From positions 1 to 64,000 of the forward strand of contig JANQMU010000056.1 of the NCBI GenBank assembly GCA_028279875.1: 64,000 bases of DNA, written 5' to 3'. The notes beneath the pieces are model-generated. The model was not told where the DNA came from and ran no database searches. It was given only the letters and a program-made list of their open reading frames with translations. Positions 46,651-55,044 of this stretch are shown here, in pieces. Position numbers and translations under genes: made by a program. Source of the DNA: Rhizobiaceae bacterium (lineage in GTDB: Bacteria > Pseudomonadota > Alphaproteobacteria > Rhizobiales > Rhizobiaceae). Positions within the stretch are counted from its first letter, which is position 1. The number at the start of each line of letters is the position of its first letter.

Positions 46651-47445
46651 ATGGAAACGACAGCACTTATAGATCGGCTTGCCCGGACTGCGCGCGCCGC
46701 CGGCAAGGCGGTGATGCAGGTCTATGAAGAGAACCCCGCGGCCTCATGGAAGTGCGATGGCACACCGGTCACCAAGGCCGACCGGAGTGCGGAGGCGATT
46801 ATTCTTCATGATCTGAAGGCGATGGCGCCGGATATTCATGTCGTATCCGAGGAAAATGCCGACAGCCATTGTTCGGTGGCACCGAAACGGTTTTTTCTGG
46901 TCGATCCGCTCGACGGAACAAAGGAATTCCTGAAAAAGGACGGCCAGGGCTACTTCACCGTCAATATCGCCCTGATCGACGGCGGGACGCCGGTTCTCGG
47001 CGTTGTCTATGCGCCGGCTTTCGACCGGCTGTTTGTCGGCGGACAGGGCCTCGGTGCCGTTGAAGCAAGCAAGGGCAAGCGCCGGAAGATCAAGATTCGC
47101 CGCTGTCCCAGCAGCGGCCCGGTGGCGGTGGCCAGTTGCTCGCACCGCGATCGGCAGACCGATAGCTGGCTGGCCGATAACCGGGTCGCCCGGACCCTGT
47201 CCATCGGCTCTTCCCTCAAATTCTGCCTGCTTGCCTGTGGCGAAGTCGATGTCTATCCGCGCTTCGGCTGCACGATGGAATGGGACACGGCAGCGGGTGA
47301 CGCCGTGTTGCGGGCTGCCGGCGGCACAGTCAGAACACCCGACAATGAACCCTTGTCCTATGGCAAGTCCGATTACCGGAACGGGCCTTTCATCGCCTGC
47401 GCCGGCTGGTCAGCAGAGCATTTCCGGCGCGGAAAATCTGGGTGA
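46651..47445 (+). CDS. cysQ: 3'(2'),5'-bisphosphate nucleotidase, inositol monophosphatase family
   Basis: A 264-residue magnesium-dependent phosphatase. Metal motifs are VSEENA near 65-70, DPLDGTKEFL at 85-94, and MEWDTAAGDAVLRAAGG near the C-terminus. CysQ removes 3'-phosphate from PAP made in sulfate assimilation; the GTKEF sequence separates it from inositol monophosphatases, which usually have GTTNF. It stands alone and converges on zur. The 266 bases before it show no feature I can identify. Confidence 0.92.
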   Translation: METTALIDRLARTARAAGKAVMQVYEENPAASWKCDGTPVTKADRSAEAIILHDLKAMAPDIHVVSEENADSHCSVAPKRFFLVDPLDGTKEFLKKDGQGYFTVNIALIDGGTPVLGVVYAPAFDRLFVGGQGLGAVEASKGKRRKIKIRRCPSSGPVAVASCSHRDRQTDSWLADNRVARTLSIGSSLKFCLLACGEVDVYPRFGCTMEWDTAAGDAVLRAAGGTVRTPDNEPLSYGKSDYRNGPFIACAGWSAEHFRRGKSG

Positions 47446-47475
47446 TGGCCATACGGGAAACTGCGACCGCTGCGG

Positions 47476-47895
47476 TCAGTTCGGCCGGCAGGCCCGGCAA
47501 TTGCCCCGCAACTCGATGGTACAGGCTGTCACCGTAAACCCGTCCTTGTGCGCCAGTTTCTTGATCTGTTTTTCCAGCGGATCGTCGGCAAGCTCGGACA
47601 CTTTTCCGCAAATCTCGCAAATCTCGAACACCACTGATTCGCGGCCCTCGCATTTCGGATGCCGGCAGGCGACAAACGAATTCAGGCTTTCAAGCCGATG
47701 GATGAGACCGAGCGCCATCAGCTTGTCGAGCGCCCGATAGACCTGCAGCGGTGCCCTGAAACCGTGGTCGCGCAGCCGGTCGAGAATCGCATAGGCGCTG
47801 AGCGGCCCGTCCGCATCCGACAGCGCGCCGAACACCAGTGTCTGATTTTTCGTCAACCCCGCGGCCAAAGCGTGATGATCGGATTTCAAGGTCAT
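47476..47895 (-). CDS. zur: Fur-family zinc uptake regulator Zur
   Basis: A 139-residue Fur-type repressor: winged helix with YAILDRLRDHGFRAPLQVYRALDKL, and a dimerisation domain with structural-zinc cysteines C93/C96 (EICEICGK) and C133/C136 (NCRACRPN); an extra FVACRHPKCEG element supplies further ligands. Its start overlaps the znuB stop by four bases (ATGA), so the regulator is made from the operon it controls. The GTTATAATATAAC palindrome upstream of znuC is its likely site. Confidence 0.93.
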   Translation of the reverse strand: MTLKSDHHALAAGLTKNQTLVFGALSDADGPLSAYAILDRLRDHGFRAPLQVYRALDKLMALGLIHRLESLNSFVACRHPKCEGRESVVFEICEICGKVSELADDPLEKQIKKLAHKDGFTVTACTIELRGNCRACRPN

Positions 47896-48713
47896 TCTCC
47901 TCTTTCGGCCAGCCTCCTGCGTCCCAAAACCGCAGCCAGCGGGCTCAAGCTGACCACAAAAAACACCAGCGCCGCAACAACAATCGACGGGCCGGACGGC
48001 GTGTCCCAGGTCAGCGATCCGTAAAGCCCGGCCACCACGGCCGCGGCGCCGAACAGCGCGGCAAGGATGGCCATCTGCTCGGGCCCTCCTGCAAAGCGCC
48101 GCGCCGTCGCCGCCGGTATGATGAGCAGCGCCGTGATCAGCAGCACGCCGACGATCTTCATGGAGATGGCGATGACAGTCGCCATCAGCAGGACAAAAAT
48201 CAGGTTGCTGCGCTGCGGCTGCATGCCTTCCGCCTCGGCGAGTTCGGTATTGACCGTGGCAGCGAACAGCCGGTGCCAGACACGTCCGAGCACAATCAGC
48301 ACGGCGGCACCGCCGAGATAGATGATCGCGATATCCATCCTCGACACCGCCAGGATGTCGCCGAAAAGGAAGCCCATCAGATCCACCCGCACCCAGCTCA
48401 TAAAGGCCAGCGCGACGAGACCAAGGGCCAAGGCGGCATGGGCGAGAAGCCCCAGCAGCGAATCGGACGACAGTGTCGCCTGGCGCTGCAGCAGGATCAA
48501 CGTTACCGCAACGGCCGCACAGACCAGGAACACCGCCACGGTGATGTTCATTTCCAGCAGAAAGGCCAGGGCAACACCCAGCAGGGCGGCGTGTGACAGC
48601 GTGTCGCCGAAATAGGCCAGCCGCCGCCAGACGACGAAACAGCCGAGCGGCGCGGCCACCAGCGCCACGCCGATGCCGGCAATCAGCGCCCGCGAGAAAA
48701 AGTCGTCAAGCAT
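47892..48713 (-). CDS. znuB: Zinc ABC transporter permease ZnuB
   Basis: A 273-residue ABC-3 family permease with about eight spans. Landmarks are VWRRLAYFGDTLSHAALLGVALA at the start, LMGFLFGDILAVS, and VGVLLITALLIIPAATARRF. The ATG at 48713 has GAGGAAGG eight bases upstream and overlaps the znuC stop by eight bases; a start six codons earlier is less well placed. It forms the membrane channel for zinc import with ZnuC. Confidence 0.93.
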   Translation of the reverse strand: MLDDFFSRALIAGIGVALVAAPLGCFVVWRRLAYFGDTLSHAALLGVALAFLLEMNITVAVFLVCAAVAVTLILLQRQATLSSDSLLGLLAHAALALGLVALAFMSWVRVDLMGFLFGDILAVSRMDIAIIYLGGAAVLIVLGRVWHRLFAATVNTELAEAEGMQPQRSNLIFVLLMATVIAISMKIVGVLLITALLIIPAATARRFAGGPEQMAILAALFGAAAVVAGLYGSLTWDTPSGPSIVVAALVFFVVSLSPLAAVLGRRRLAERGE

Positions 48714-49560
48714 GGCCGCCGCCTTCCTCATCGGCCGCCACGGTTTCGCGGGAATGGTGCCCGTCGCCGGGATGGCAATGATCCGTTACGCTGCCGTCGG
48801 CATGGCGAACCCGCCCGTCGGGCAGATGGGTGTGATCGTGATCGTGCCGGTAGATGGCGATTGCCGCGGCGCCGCGATCGCCGAAAAGCTGCCGGTATTC
48901 GTCACTCTTGGCGACGACATCGGGCGTTCCCTTGCAGCACACATGTCCGTTGAGGCAGATGACGCGGTTTGTCGCCGCCATCACCACATGCAGATCATGG
49001 GAAATCAGCAATATCCCGCAATTGAGGGTCTCGCGAATGCGCAAGATCATTTCGTAAAGCGCGATCTCTCCGGTGTAATCGACCCCCTGGACCGGCTCGT
49101 CAAGCACCAGGAAATCAGGCTTCCGGGCCAGCGCCCGCGCCAGCAGCACACGCTGAAACTCACCGCCGGAAAGTGTTCGCACCTCGGCATGAGCCAGATG
49201 CGCCACACCCGTCATATCGAGCGCTTCATCCATGGCTTGCCTGGAAATGCGTCGGGTGAGACGCATGAACCGCTTGACATCGAGCGGCAATGTCCAGTCG
49301 ACCGAGATCTTTTGCGGCACATAACCGACATCCAGCCGCGGTGCGCGCCAGGCAAGGCCTTCTGTCGGACTGACGATGCCGAGCGCCATCTTGGCGGTTG
49401 TCGATTTGCCAGACCCGTTGGGGCCGATCAGCGTGACGATCTCACCGCGGCGAATCTCCAGGTCGACGCCGCGCACCAGCCACCGGCCGGACCTCTCGAG
49501 GCCTGCATTGTTCAGTATGACCAGAGCAGATGATTCATCGGGCAAAGATCTGACTTTCAT
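48706..49560 (-). CDS. znuC: Zinc ABC transporter ATP-binding protein ZnuC with His-rich tail
   Basis: A 284-residue ATPase: Walker A GPNGSGKS, signature LSGGEFQRVLLARAL, Walker B FLVLDEPVQGVD and H-loop LISHDLHVV. The last ~50 residues are an acidic, histidine-rich extension (HDHDHTH, DHCHPGDGHH, ending GGGHA) with about ten histidines, likely a zinc-binding or sensing tail. The ATG at 49560 is weakly preceded by GGA. First gene of znuC-znuB-zur, behind a Zur box. The periplasmic znuA receptor is not in the window. Confidence 0.93.
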   Translation of the reverse strand: MKVRSLPDESSALVILNNAGLERSGRWLVRGVDLEIRRGEIVTLIGPNGSGKSTTAKMALGIVSPTEGLAWRAPRLDVGYVPQKISVDWTLPLDVKRFMRLTRRISRQAMDEALDMTGVAHLAHAEVRTLSGGEFQRVLLARALARKPDFLVLDEPVQGVDYTGEIALYEMILRIRETLNCGILLISHDLHVVMAATNRVICLNGHVCCKGTPDVVAKSDEYRQLFGDRGAAAIAIYRHDHDHTHLPDGRVRHADGSVTDHCHPGDGHHSRETVAADEEGGGHA

Positions 49561-49591
49561 ATTCCAAAAAACGCCGCTCTCTATCGCATAC

Positions 49592-49604
49592 GTTATAATA
49601 TAAC
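49592..49604. promoter_or_regulatory. Zur box
   Basis: GTTATAATATAAC is a perfect inverted repeat (GTTATA, one base, TATAAC), the alphaproteobacterial Zur core. It lies 32 bases upstream of znuC and overlaps its likely -10 region, so zinc-loaded Zur would shut the operon off. Confidence 0.8.
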
Positions 49605-49688
49605 ACAATCAGAGTTCCGGGATCGGGACTCATTCATCTCATCCCTTCCGCGCCGTTGCAATGGCGGCGCGGCGCGGGCATCCATCCG

Positions 49689-49716
49689 TTGCACCGGTTT
49701 CCATTCGCGATAGAAT
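49689..49716 (+). promoter_or_regulatory. Putative sigma-70 promoter
   Basis: TTGCAC (49689-49694) and TAGAAT (49711-49716) with a 16-base spacer stand 34 bases before the gene at 49750. It is separate from the Zur box, which would lie ~120 bases upstream of this start. Confidence 0.35.
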
Positions 49717-49749
49717 ACGACCGGCAAGACAGACAGACAGGAGCCGGAA

Positions 49750-50628
49750 TTGACCAGCGCCAGACGCGATATTCTCAAAGGCGGCGCGCTTGTGGCGGCC
49801 GCATCGTTCCTGCCGTGCCGCCTTGTCGCCGCGGAAGGGGCCGACGGCACGGATTTCGACAGGGCGCATGCCGCAATGTGGGCCACGATTGAAAACCACT
49901 TTGCAAAACTCGGATATCGTCAGCGCGACCCCGCCTCCATCGTTACCCGCGACGAGACGTTCAATGGCGGCCTGCGCTATGACGACACCGGTCTGCTGCA
50001 GAAACCCGGTCACATGGCCTTCCAGCAATGCGCCCGGCTGGAGGATATTGAAAAGAAACACCGGCGGGACGTGCTTCCGCTGTTTCACATCTTTTCCTGC
50101 AGCAAACCGCTGGGCCTCAAACATCCGCAGACGGCCGCACAGGTTCTGGCTTTCCTGACGGAAACGCTCGCACTGGACCCGGCCCGGCTGTCCTTTGTCG
50201 GCACAGCTCGACTCAACGATTATCTGCCGGTGCTCGAAAGTGCGAAGGTAGAACCCATCAGGCAGGTCTTTCTTCGCGACGAGGACGAGGCGCTGCGAAC
50301 CGCCGACGGGTCGGGCTATTTCCGGTTTCCCGGAAATCCCGACGCGCCGCTCCAGGCGACGGCGGGCATCTATTGCTGGATTGGCGACGGCGCGCCGCAG
50401 CGACTCGATTCCTATCCCCCATCCGAAAACTGGACCGAGATCGGCGAAATGTCGCTGGATGCAGAGGACAGCCTGGCCTTCGGCTTCGGAACGGAAAGGC
50501 TCACTCTGGCCGCGACCGGCCTCATACCCTCATGGCAGGAACGACTGGTCCAGCTTTTCGAGTCTATCGAAAGCGGCAGCAGCGGCGCAAAGCCCCCCAG
50601 TGGCCGGGCGCGGTTTACAGATCGCTAG
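49750..50628 (+). CDS. Tat-signal protein with class II aminoacyl-tRNA synthetase-like (AlaRS-like) core
   Basis: A 292-residue protein. It begins with a twin-arginine signal (SARRDILKGGALVAAASF), and the TTG start is six bases from AGGAG, so the signal is probably real. The rest resembles the catalytic core of alanyl-tRNA synthetase-type class II enzymes: a motif-2-like CARLEDIEKKH (94-104) followed by PLFHIFS, a helix pair like AlaRS (VLAFLTETLALDPARLSFV), and a motif-3-like LAFGFGTERLTLAATG (242-257). No anticodon, editing or tRNA-binding domain follows. An exported synthetase-like fold would be very unusual; cytosolic start at Met43 is the alternative. Family assignment is by eye and tentative. 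Its end overlaps oppF by 14 bases. Confidence 0.6.
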   Translation: MTSARRDILKGGALVAAASFLPCRLVAAEGADGTDFDRAHAAMWATIENHFAKLGYRQRDPASIVTRDETFNGGLRYDDTGLLQKPGHMAFQQCARLEDIEKKHRRDVLPLFHIFSCSKPLGLKHPQTAAQVLAFLTETLALDPARLSFVGTARLNDYLPVLESAKVEPIRQVFLRDEDEALRTADGSGYFRFPGNPDAPLQATAGIYCWIGDGAPQRLDSYPPSENWTEIGEMSLDAEDSLAFGFGTERLTLAATGLIPSWQERLVQLFESIESGSSGAKPPSGRARFTDR

Positions 50629-51619
50629 GAAGAGCTTCCGCGCGAACAAAGCAGCGCATTTTGTGATCTGAGGCCACCAGCGAGAATTCCGGCCTTGCGC
50701 CGCGGCACTGACTTACTGCCAAGGGACAACGGGCCGCAAAAGCACAACCACGCGGAGGATCCATCTGGCTGGGCAGATCACCCTCCAGCAGGATGTGTCG
50801 GCGTTCGCGCTGAATGCGTGGGTCGGGAACGGGAATAGCGCTCAACAGGGCTTCGGTATAAGGATGGGTGGGGTTTGAGAACACCGCCTCGACCGGCCCC
50901 TCCTCGACAATGGACCCGAGATACATGACCGCGACCCTGTCGGCGATGTGACGGACGACGGAAAGATCGTGCGCAATGAACAGATAGGCCAGAGCCAATT
51001 CCTTCTGCAGCCGGATCAACAGATTCAATATCTGCGATTGAATTGAAACATCCAGCGCCGAAACCGGCTCATCGCAAATGATCAATCGAGGAGACAGCGC
51101 AAGCGCCCGTGCAATGACGACCCTCTGGCGTTGGCCGCCCGACAGGGCGCCGGGCCGCCGGTCCCGCTGGTCGGGATTGAGCCCGACCATGTCCATGAGG
51201 GCATCGACACGTTGCCTTTGGCGTGGTTTTTCCCAGCCCGCGATCTGCAGCGGTTCGGCGATCGACTGGGCAATTGTCCGGCGCGGATTGAGAGCGGCGA
51301 CCGGGTCCTGAAAAACGACCTGAACATCGCGCCAGATCTGTCTGCGCGCTTCTGCCGACAGGCTTCCAAGATCCTGGCCATCAAAGTGGATCGATCCCGC
51401 CGTAACCGGCGCCAAGCCGAGGATCGCGTTGCCGGTCGTCGTCTTGCCGCATCCCGATTCTCCGACAATCGCAACGGTCTGGCCGGCATTGATCGTCAGG
51501 CTTACCCCGTCCACAGCCTTGATGGTCTGGGCGGAGTTCGCGAACAGGCCGTGTTTGACGGGAAAATGAACCTTGACCTCCCGCAACTCCAGGATCGGCT
51601 TGGCAGCGGAACTGGTCAT
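50615..51619 (-). CDS. Dipeptide/oligopeptide ABC transporter ATP-binding protein (DppF-like)
   Basis: A 334-residue ATPase: Walker A GESGCGKT, FQDPVAALNPRRT, signature LSGGQRQRVVIARAL, Walker B LIICDEPVSALD, FIAHDLSVV, and the C-terminal oligopeptide region with NPTHPYTEALLSA and the iron-sulfur-type cysteines GCAFAARCPLAVSQC. The ATG overlaps the stop of the DppD-like gene by four bases; GGGGAG lies upstream. Last of the nine-gene GntR-dpp operon. Confidence 0.93.
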   Translation of the reverse strand: MTSSAAKPILELREVKVHFPVKHGLFANSAQTIKAVDGVSLTINAGQTVAIVGESGCGKTTTGNAILGLAPVTAGSIHFDGQDLGSLSAEARRQIWRDVQVVFQDPVAALNPRRTIAQSIAEPLQIAGWEKPRQRQRVDALMDMVGLNPDQRDRRPGALSGGQRQRVVIARALALSPRLIICDEPVSALDVSIQSQILNLLIRLQKELALAYLFIAHDLSVVRHIADRVAVMYLGSIVEEGPVEAVFSNPTHPYTEALLSAIPVPDPRIQRERRHILLEGDLPSQMDPPRGCAFAARCPLAVSQCRGARPEFSLVASDHKMRCFVRAEALPSDL

Positions 51620-52590
51620 CCCAACTCCCCTATCCGATCGGAATGCCAGCACGCGGCGAGGTGCCCGTCCATTCCTTCCAGTTCGGGCCTTTGGGCACAA
51701 CGATCGCTCGCCAGGTCGCAGCGGGTCCGAAATCGGCAACCGCTGGGCCAGTCGCGGGCCGACGGAACATTACCGCTGATGGCGAACAGCTCGCTTTTCG
51801 GCGCATCTGTCAGACGGGGAATCGTCGCCAGCAGCAGCTTGGTGTAGGGGTGACGCGGATTGTAGAAGATCTCATCGACCGTCCCCTGCTCGACAATGCG
51901 GCCGCCATACATGACGCAGACACGATCGGCGAGTTCGGCGACGACCCCCATGTCATGGGTGATCAGCAAAACCGATGTCTCGTATCGATCACGCAAATCG
52001 CCGATCAATGCCAGGATCTGCGCCTGGATCGTCACATCGAGCGCGGTGGTTGGCTCATCCGCGATGAGAAGCTGCGGCCGCGAAATCAATGCCGACGCGA
52101 TCATGACCCTCTGGCACATGCCGCCGGAAAGCTCGGCCGGAAACTGCCGGGCCCTTTTCTCGGGATCGGGAATGCCGACTTCTCCGAGCATTTTGATCGC
52201 CTGCCGCCAGGCCTCGGCGGGGTCGGCAATATTGTGAACGACCAGGCTTTCGGCCACCTGGGAACCGACCTTGGCAAGCGGATTGAGCGAGGAAATCGGT
52301 TCCTGGAAGATCATCGACAGGGCCGCGCCGCGAAGCGGCCGCATCTGTTCTTCTCCGAACGCGGCGATATTTTCGCCGGCAAAAACGATATCGCCGCTTT
52401 CCCGGGTCAGCGCGGGCGCGAGCAACCCCATGACCGCCAGGGCAGACAGGCTCTTTCCCGAACCGCTTTCGCCGACCAGAGCCACCACCTCCCGGGCCCC
52501 GACCTCCAGCGATACGCCATCGACCAGGGAGATCTCGCCCGCCGCGATACGCAGATCCGAAACCTGCAGAACCGGGTCAGCCTTGCTCAT
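51616..52590 (-). CDS. Dipeptide/oligopeptide ABC transporter ATP-binding protein (DppD-like)
   Basis: A 324-residue ATPase: Walker A GESGSGKS, FQEPISSLNPLAKVG, signature LSGGMCQRVMIASAL (Met-Cys in place of the usual Arg-Gln), Walker B LLIADEPTTALD, LLITHDMGVV, then NPRHPYTKLLLATIP and a C-terminal cysteine set (GCRFRTRCDLASDRC). Its start overlaps the gamma-glutamyltransferase end by 14 bases. With the DppF-like protein it forms the ATPase pair for the DppBC-like permeases. Confidence 0.93.
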   Translation of the reverse strand: MSKADPVLQVSDLRIAAGEISLVDGVSLEVGAREVVALVGESGSGKSLSALAVMGLLAPALTRESGDIVFAGENIAAFGEEQMRPLRGAALSMIFQEPISSLNPLAKVGSQVAESLVVHNIADPAEAWRQAIKMLGEVGIPDPEKRARQFPAELSGGMCQRVMIASALISRPQLLIADEPTTALDVTIQAQILALIGDLRDRYETSVLLITHDMGVVAELADRVCVMYGGRIVEQGTVDEIFYNPRHPYTKLLLATIPRLTDAPKSELFAISGNVPSARDWPSGCRFRTRCDLASDRCAQRPELEGMDGHLAACWHSDRIGELG

Positions 52591-54136
52591 CGCACGCCTC
52601 GCTGACGGCCTTCGCCCAGGGATTGTTCGGATGCGCCATGCCGATATTCATCTTGCGGTCCGGGTCGGCCATCACCGCGGATGGGATGCCGAACTGGACC
52701 GGATGAAGCGTGTTCGCCACGATTTCCACCGGATAGGCCTCGTTGATTTTTGCGGCAACGTCACTTCCGGCGACACGATCCACCAGAACCGTCGGCATGC
52801 TGGCATCGATTCTCGGCGCGTTGAACGCTTCCTCCAGGGACATGCCGAAATCCAGCACATAGGACAGAAGCTGCGCGATGGCCGGGAAGATCTGCCTGCC
52901 GCCCGCGGCGCCGATGGACAGGGTCGGACGGCCATGTCGGGTGAGGATCACCGGACACATATTGGCCAGCGGCTGGGCGCCAGCCGCGATGGAGTTGGGC
53001 GTCCCGGGCCGCGGGTCAAACCACATCATCCCGTTATTCATGAGCGTACCGATCGAAGGCAGCGTCACCTTCGATCCGAAGCGCGACAGCAGCGTATTCG
53101 TCAGGGCCACCATATTGCCGTTTCTGTCAACGACGGAGATATGGCTTGTGCAGTCGCCGCCGGCGGCCCCGGCATGGCCCATCGTATTCAACCGCACCTC
53201 ATAGGCGGAGCGAATGGCCTTTGCATATTCCGAGGCCGCCGTCGCATCGGGTCGCGCCTGCCGCGGCAGGAACCGGCGCAGATGGTGCATCGTGTGCACC
53301 AGACTGGCGCCGCCGCTGAGGCGCGCAATCGAATGCAGTTGATGACCGCCATATTCGATCGACTGAGACGGCGCCCAGAGCGGCTGGTAGCCACACAAAT
53401 CCTCGTAATCAATGACCGAACCGCCTGCCTGCAGATCATGGACAATGGTGCGGGCCGTATCGCCCTCATACATGTCCCGCGCGCCGCGCTCGGCCAGCGT
53501 TTTCAGGAACGCCGCCTTGGCCGGCATCGGCAGGTACACTGCCCGGCCCGTTGCATCCCTGGTTCGTGCCCCCGGATCGAGAAACAGCGCCGTCGACGCC
53601 TGATTGGTCGAAAGCGCCTTGGCATCAATGGCAAAACACAGCTCCGAAAACCAGTCGAGCCGCATGCCCCGTTCCGCTACCGCGATCGCCGGCGCCACGG
53701 CATCTGCCCAGTCAAGGGAACCGTATCTGGCAAGGGCCTCGTTGAAGCCGGCCACCGCGCCCGGCACGCAGATCGATTCAAATCCGATCAGATTCCGGTC
53801 GTCTTCGATCGACGGCCAGTTGAACCAGTCGCCCCCATCGCCGCCCGCAAGGGCGTAGCGCCCTGGATCGAGGTTCCTGGGTGCGCGCAGGTTGAAATCA
53901 AGCGTATCGACTTCGCCGGTGCGCCCGTCGGCATGGAGCAGAAAGCCACCGCCACCGATGCCGCTCAACCATGGTTCGACGATGGACAGGACCAGCGCGC
54001 CGACGATGGCGGCATCCATGGCATTGGCGCCTTCCTTCAGAACATGCGCACCGGCGGCTGCAGCCTCGTGATGCTGGGCGGCAACGATGCCATGGGGGCT
54101 CTCGATCTGATGCTTGTGGATCTCCCAGGTCGTCAT
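52577..54136 (-). CDS. Gamma-glutamyltransferase family protein, cytoplasmic
   Basis: A 519-residue Ntn hydrolase. The nucleophile Thr330 lies in GGDCTSHISVVDRNGNMVALT, where autocleavage would create the small subunit, and the substrate loop is MNNGMMWFDPRPG and SIGAAGGRQIFPAI. Unlike periplasmic GGT it has no signal peptide, so it acts inside the cell on imported gamma-glutamyl or related amide compounds. It sits in the middle of a dipeptide-type ABC operon, coupled by ATGA to the NodB-fold gene and by a 14-base overlap to dppD. A cephalosporin-acylase-like specificity is an alternative. Confidence 0.9.
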   Translation of the reverse strand: MTTWEIHKHQIESPHGIVAAQHHEAAAAGAHVLKEGANAMDAAIVGALVLSIVEPWLSGIGGGGFLLHADGRTGEVDTLDFNLRAPRNLDPGRYALAGGDGGDWFNWPSIEDDRNLIGFESICVPGAVAGFNEALARYGSLDWADAVAPAIAVAERGMRLDWFSELCFAIDAKALSTNQASTALFLDPGARTRDATGRAVYLPMPAKAAFLKTLAERGARDMYEGDTARTIVHDLQAGGSVIDYEDLCGYQPLWAPSQSIEYGGHQLHSIARLSGGASLVHTMHHLRRFLPRQARPDATAASEYAKAIRSAYEVRLNTMGHAGAAGGDCTSHISVVDRNGNMVALTNTLLSRFGSKVTLPSIGTLMNNGMMWFDPRPGTPNSIAAGAQPLANMCPVILTRHGRPTLSIGAAGGRQIFPAIAQLLSYVLDFGMSLEEAFNAPRIDASMPTVLVDRVAGSDVAAKINEAYPVEIVANTLHPVQFGIPSAVMADPDRKMNIGMAHPNNPWAKAVSEACDEQG

Positions 54137-55044
54137 GATGCGTCATTCCGGTCTGAAAGGTCCGATGGGCTCAGCAGCTCTTCCGCATCAATCCGGTCTC
54201 CCGCTTCGGCTTGACCACGGTCATGATCCGCTATCTCGCCCGCCGTCGCGATCCACACGTCCGGCGTGCCGGCAATCTCCTGCAACAGGCTGTCCAGCAT
54301 ATCGATCCGGGCCGCTCGGCCGGATATCCAGTCGTGAACGGTCAGCATCATCAATCCGCCGAAGCGGTGGAGGGCTCGCCACTCATGCTGCCAGGATTGC
54401 AGGACCTGCATGGTGCCGGCGGGGGGATGGTTCCTGCCGTCACCGCCAAGGAATTTGAAATAGGGCGCATCGTCGAGCGCCCACTGCACCGGCACTTCCG
54501 TGACGCCGGCAATCGTATAGGGCGTGTCGGACCCCATGAGGGAACTGTCATAGAGGCCACGCGCCGCAAGTTCCTGCAGCATATGCGGCGTCATCTCCCA
54601 GGCCGGCGACCGGAATCCCCCGGGCCGGCGGCCAAGCTGGCTCTCGAAGACGCGCAGGGATGCATCCAGCTGCCGGGTGAATTCCCGGTCGCCGATCTCG
54701 CCGACCAGTTCATGATAGAAGCCGTGCAGCCCGACCTCATGGCCGAGATCGGTCAGCCAGGGCAGCATCCATGGATGCTCCTCGGCGATGCAGGCGGGTA
54801 CGAAAAAACTGCCCTTGACGGTGTGCCGATCGAGAAGCTCCACCAACCTTCGCAGGCCCTTCCGCGGTCCGAACCGGCGCTGTTCAAGATGCGACAGGCG
54901 GTTCGGCAATCCATCGCGATGGGCCCACAGATACGGCGCATAGGCATCGACATCGACGGAGAAGCAAAAACAGGCGCTGTTCCCGCCAGGCCAGGCATAG
55001 CTGTCGTCCCACCCGGTCGGGCCGTTTCCTTTCAAGGTCGTCAT
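54133..55044 (-). CDS. Polysaccharide deacetylase/NodB-fold hydrolase (PuuE or cyclic-imidase-like)
   Basis: A 303-residue NodB-fold carbohydrate-esterase-4-type protein. Probable metal residues are D31/D33 in CFSVDVDAYAP, H107 and H111 in GLHGFYHE, and a late histidine in MLTVHDWISGR. There is no signal peptide. Cytoplasmic members include PuuE-type allantoinase and cyclic imide hydrolase, so ring or amide cleavage of an imported small molecule is likelier than polysaccharide deacetylation. Its ends overlap the SDR and the GGT gene by four bases each. Confidence 0.85.
   Translation of the reverse strand: MTTLKGNGPTGWDDSYAWPGGNSACFCFSVDVDAYAPYLWAHRDGLPNRLSHLEQRRFGPRKGLRRLVELLDRHTVKGSFFVPACIAEEHPWMLPWLTDLGHEVGLHGFYHELVGEIGDREFTRQLDASLRVFESQLGRRPGGFRSPAWEMTPHMLQELAARGLYDSSLMGSDTPYTIAGVTEVPVQWALDDAPYFKFLGGDGRNHPPAGTMQVLQSWQHEWRALHRFGGLMMLTVHDWISGRAARIDMLDSLLQEIAGTPDVWIATAGEIADHDRGQAEAGDRIDAEELLSPSDLSDRNDAS

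Noticed and set aside
52271-54214. Long plus-strand open frame (647 codons) across the GGT gene
   Set aside because: Antisense to gamma-glutamyltransferase; low-complexity, Arg/His-rich translation without motifs.
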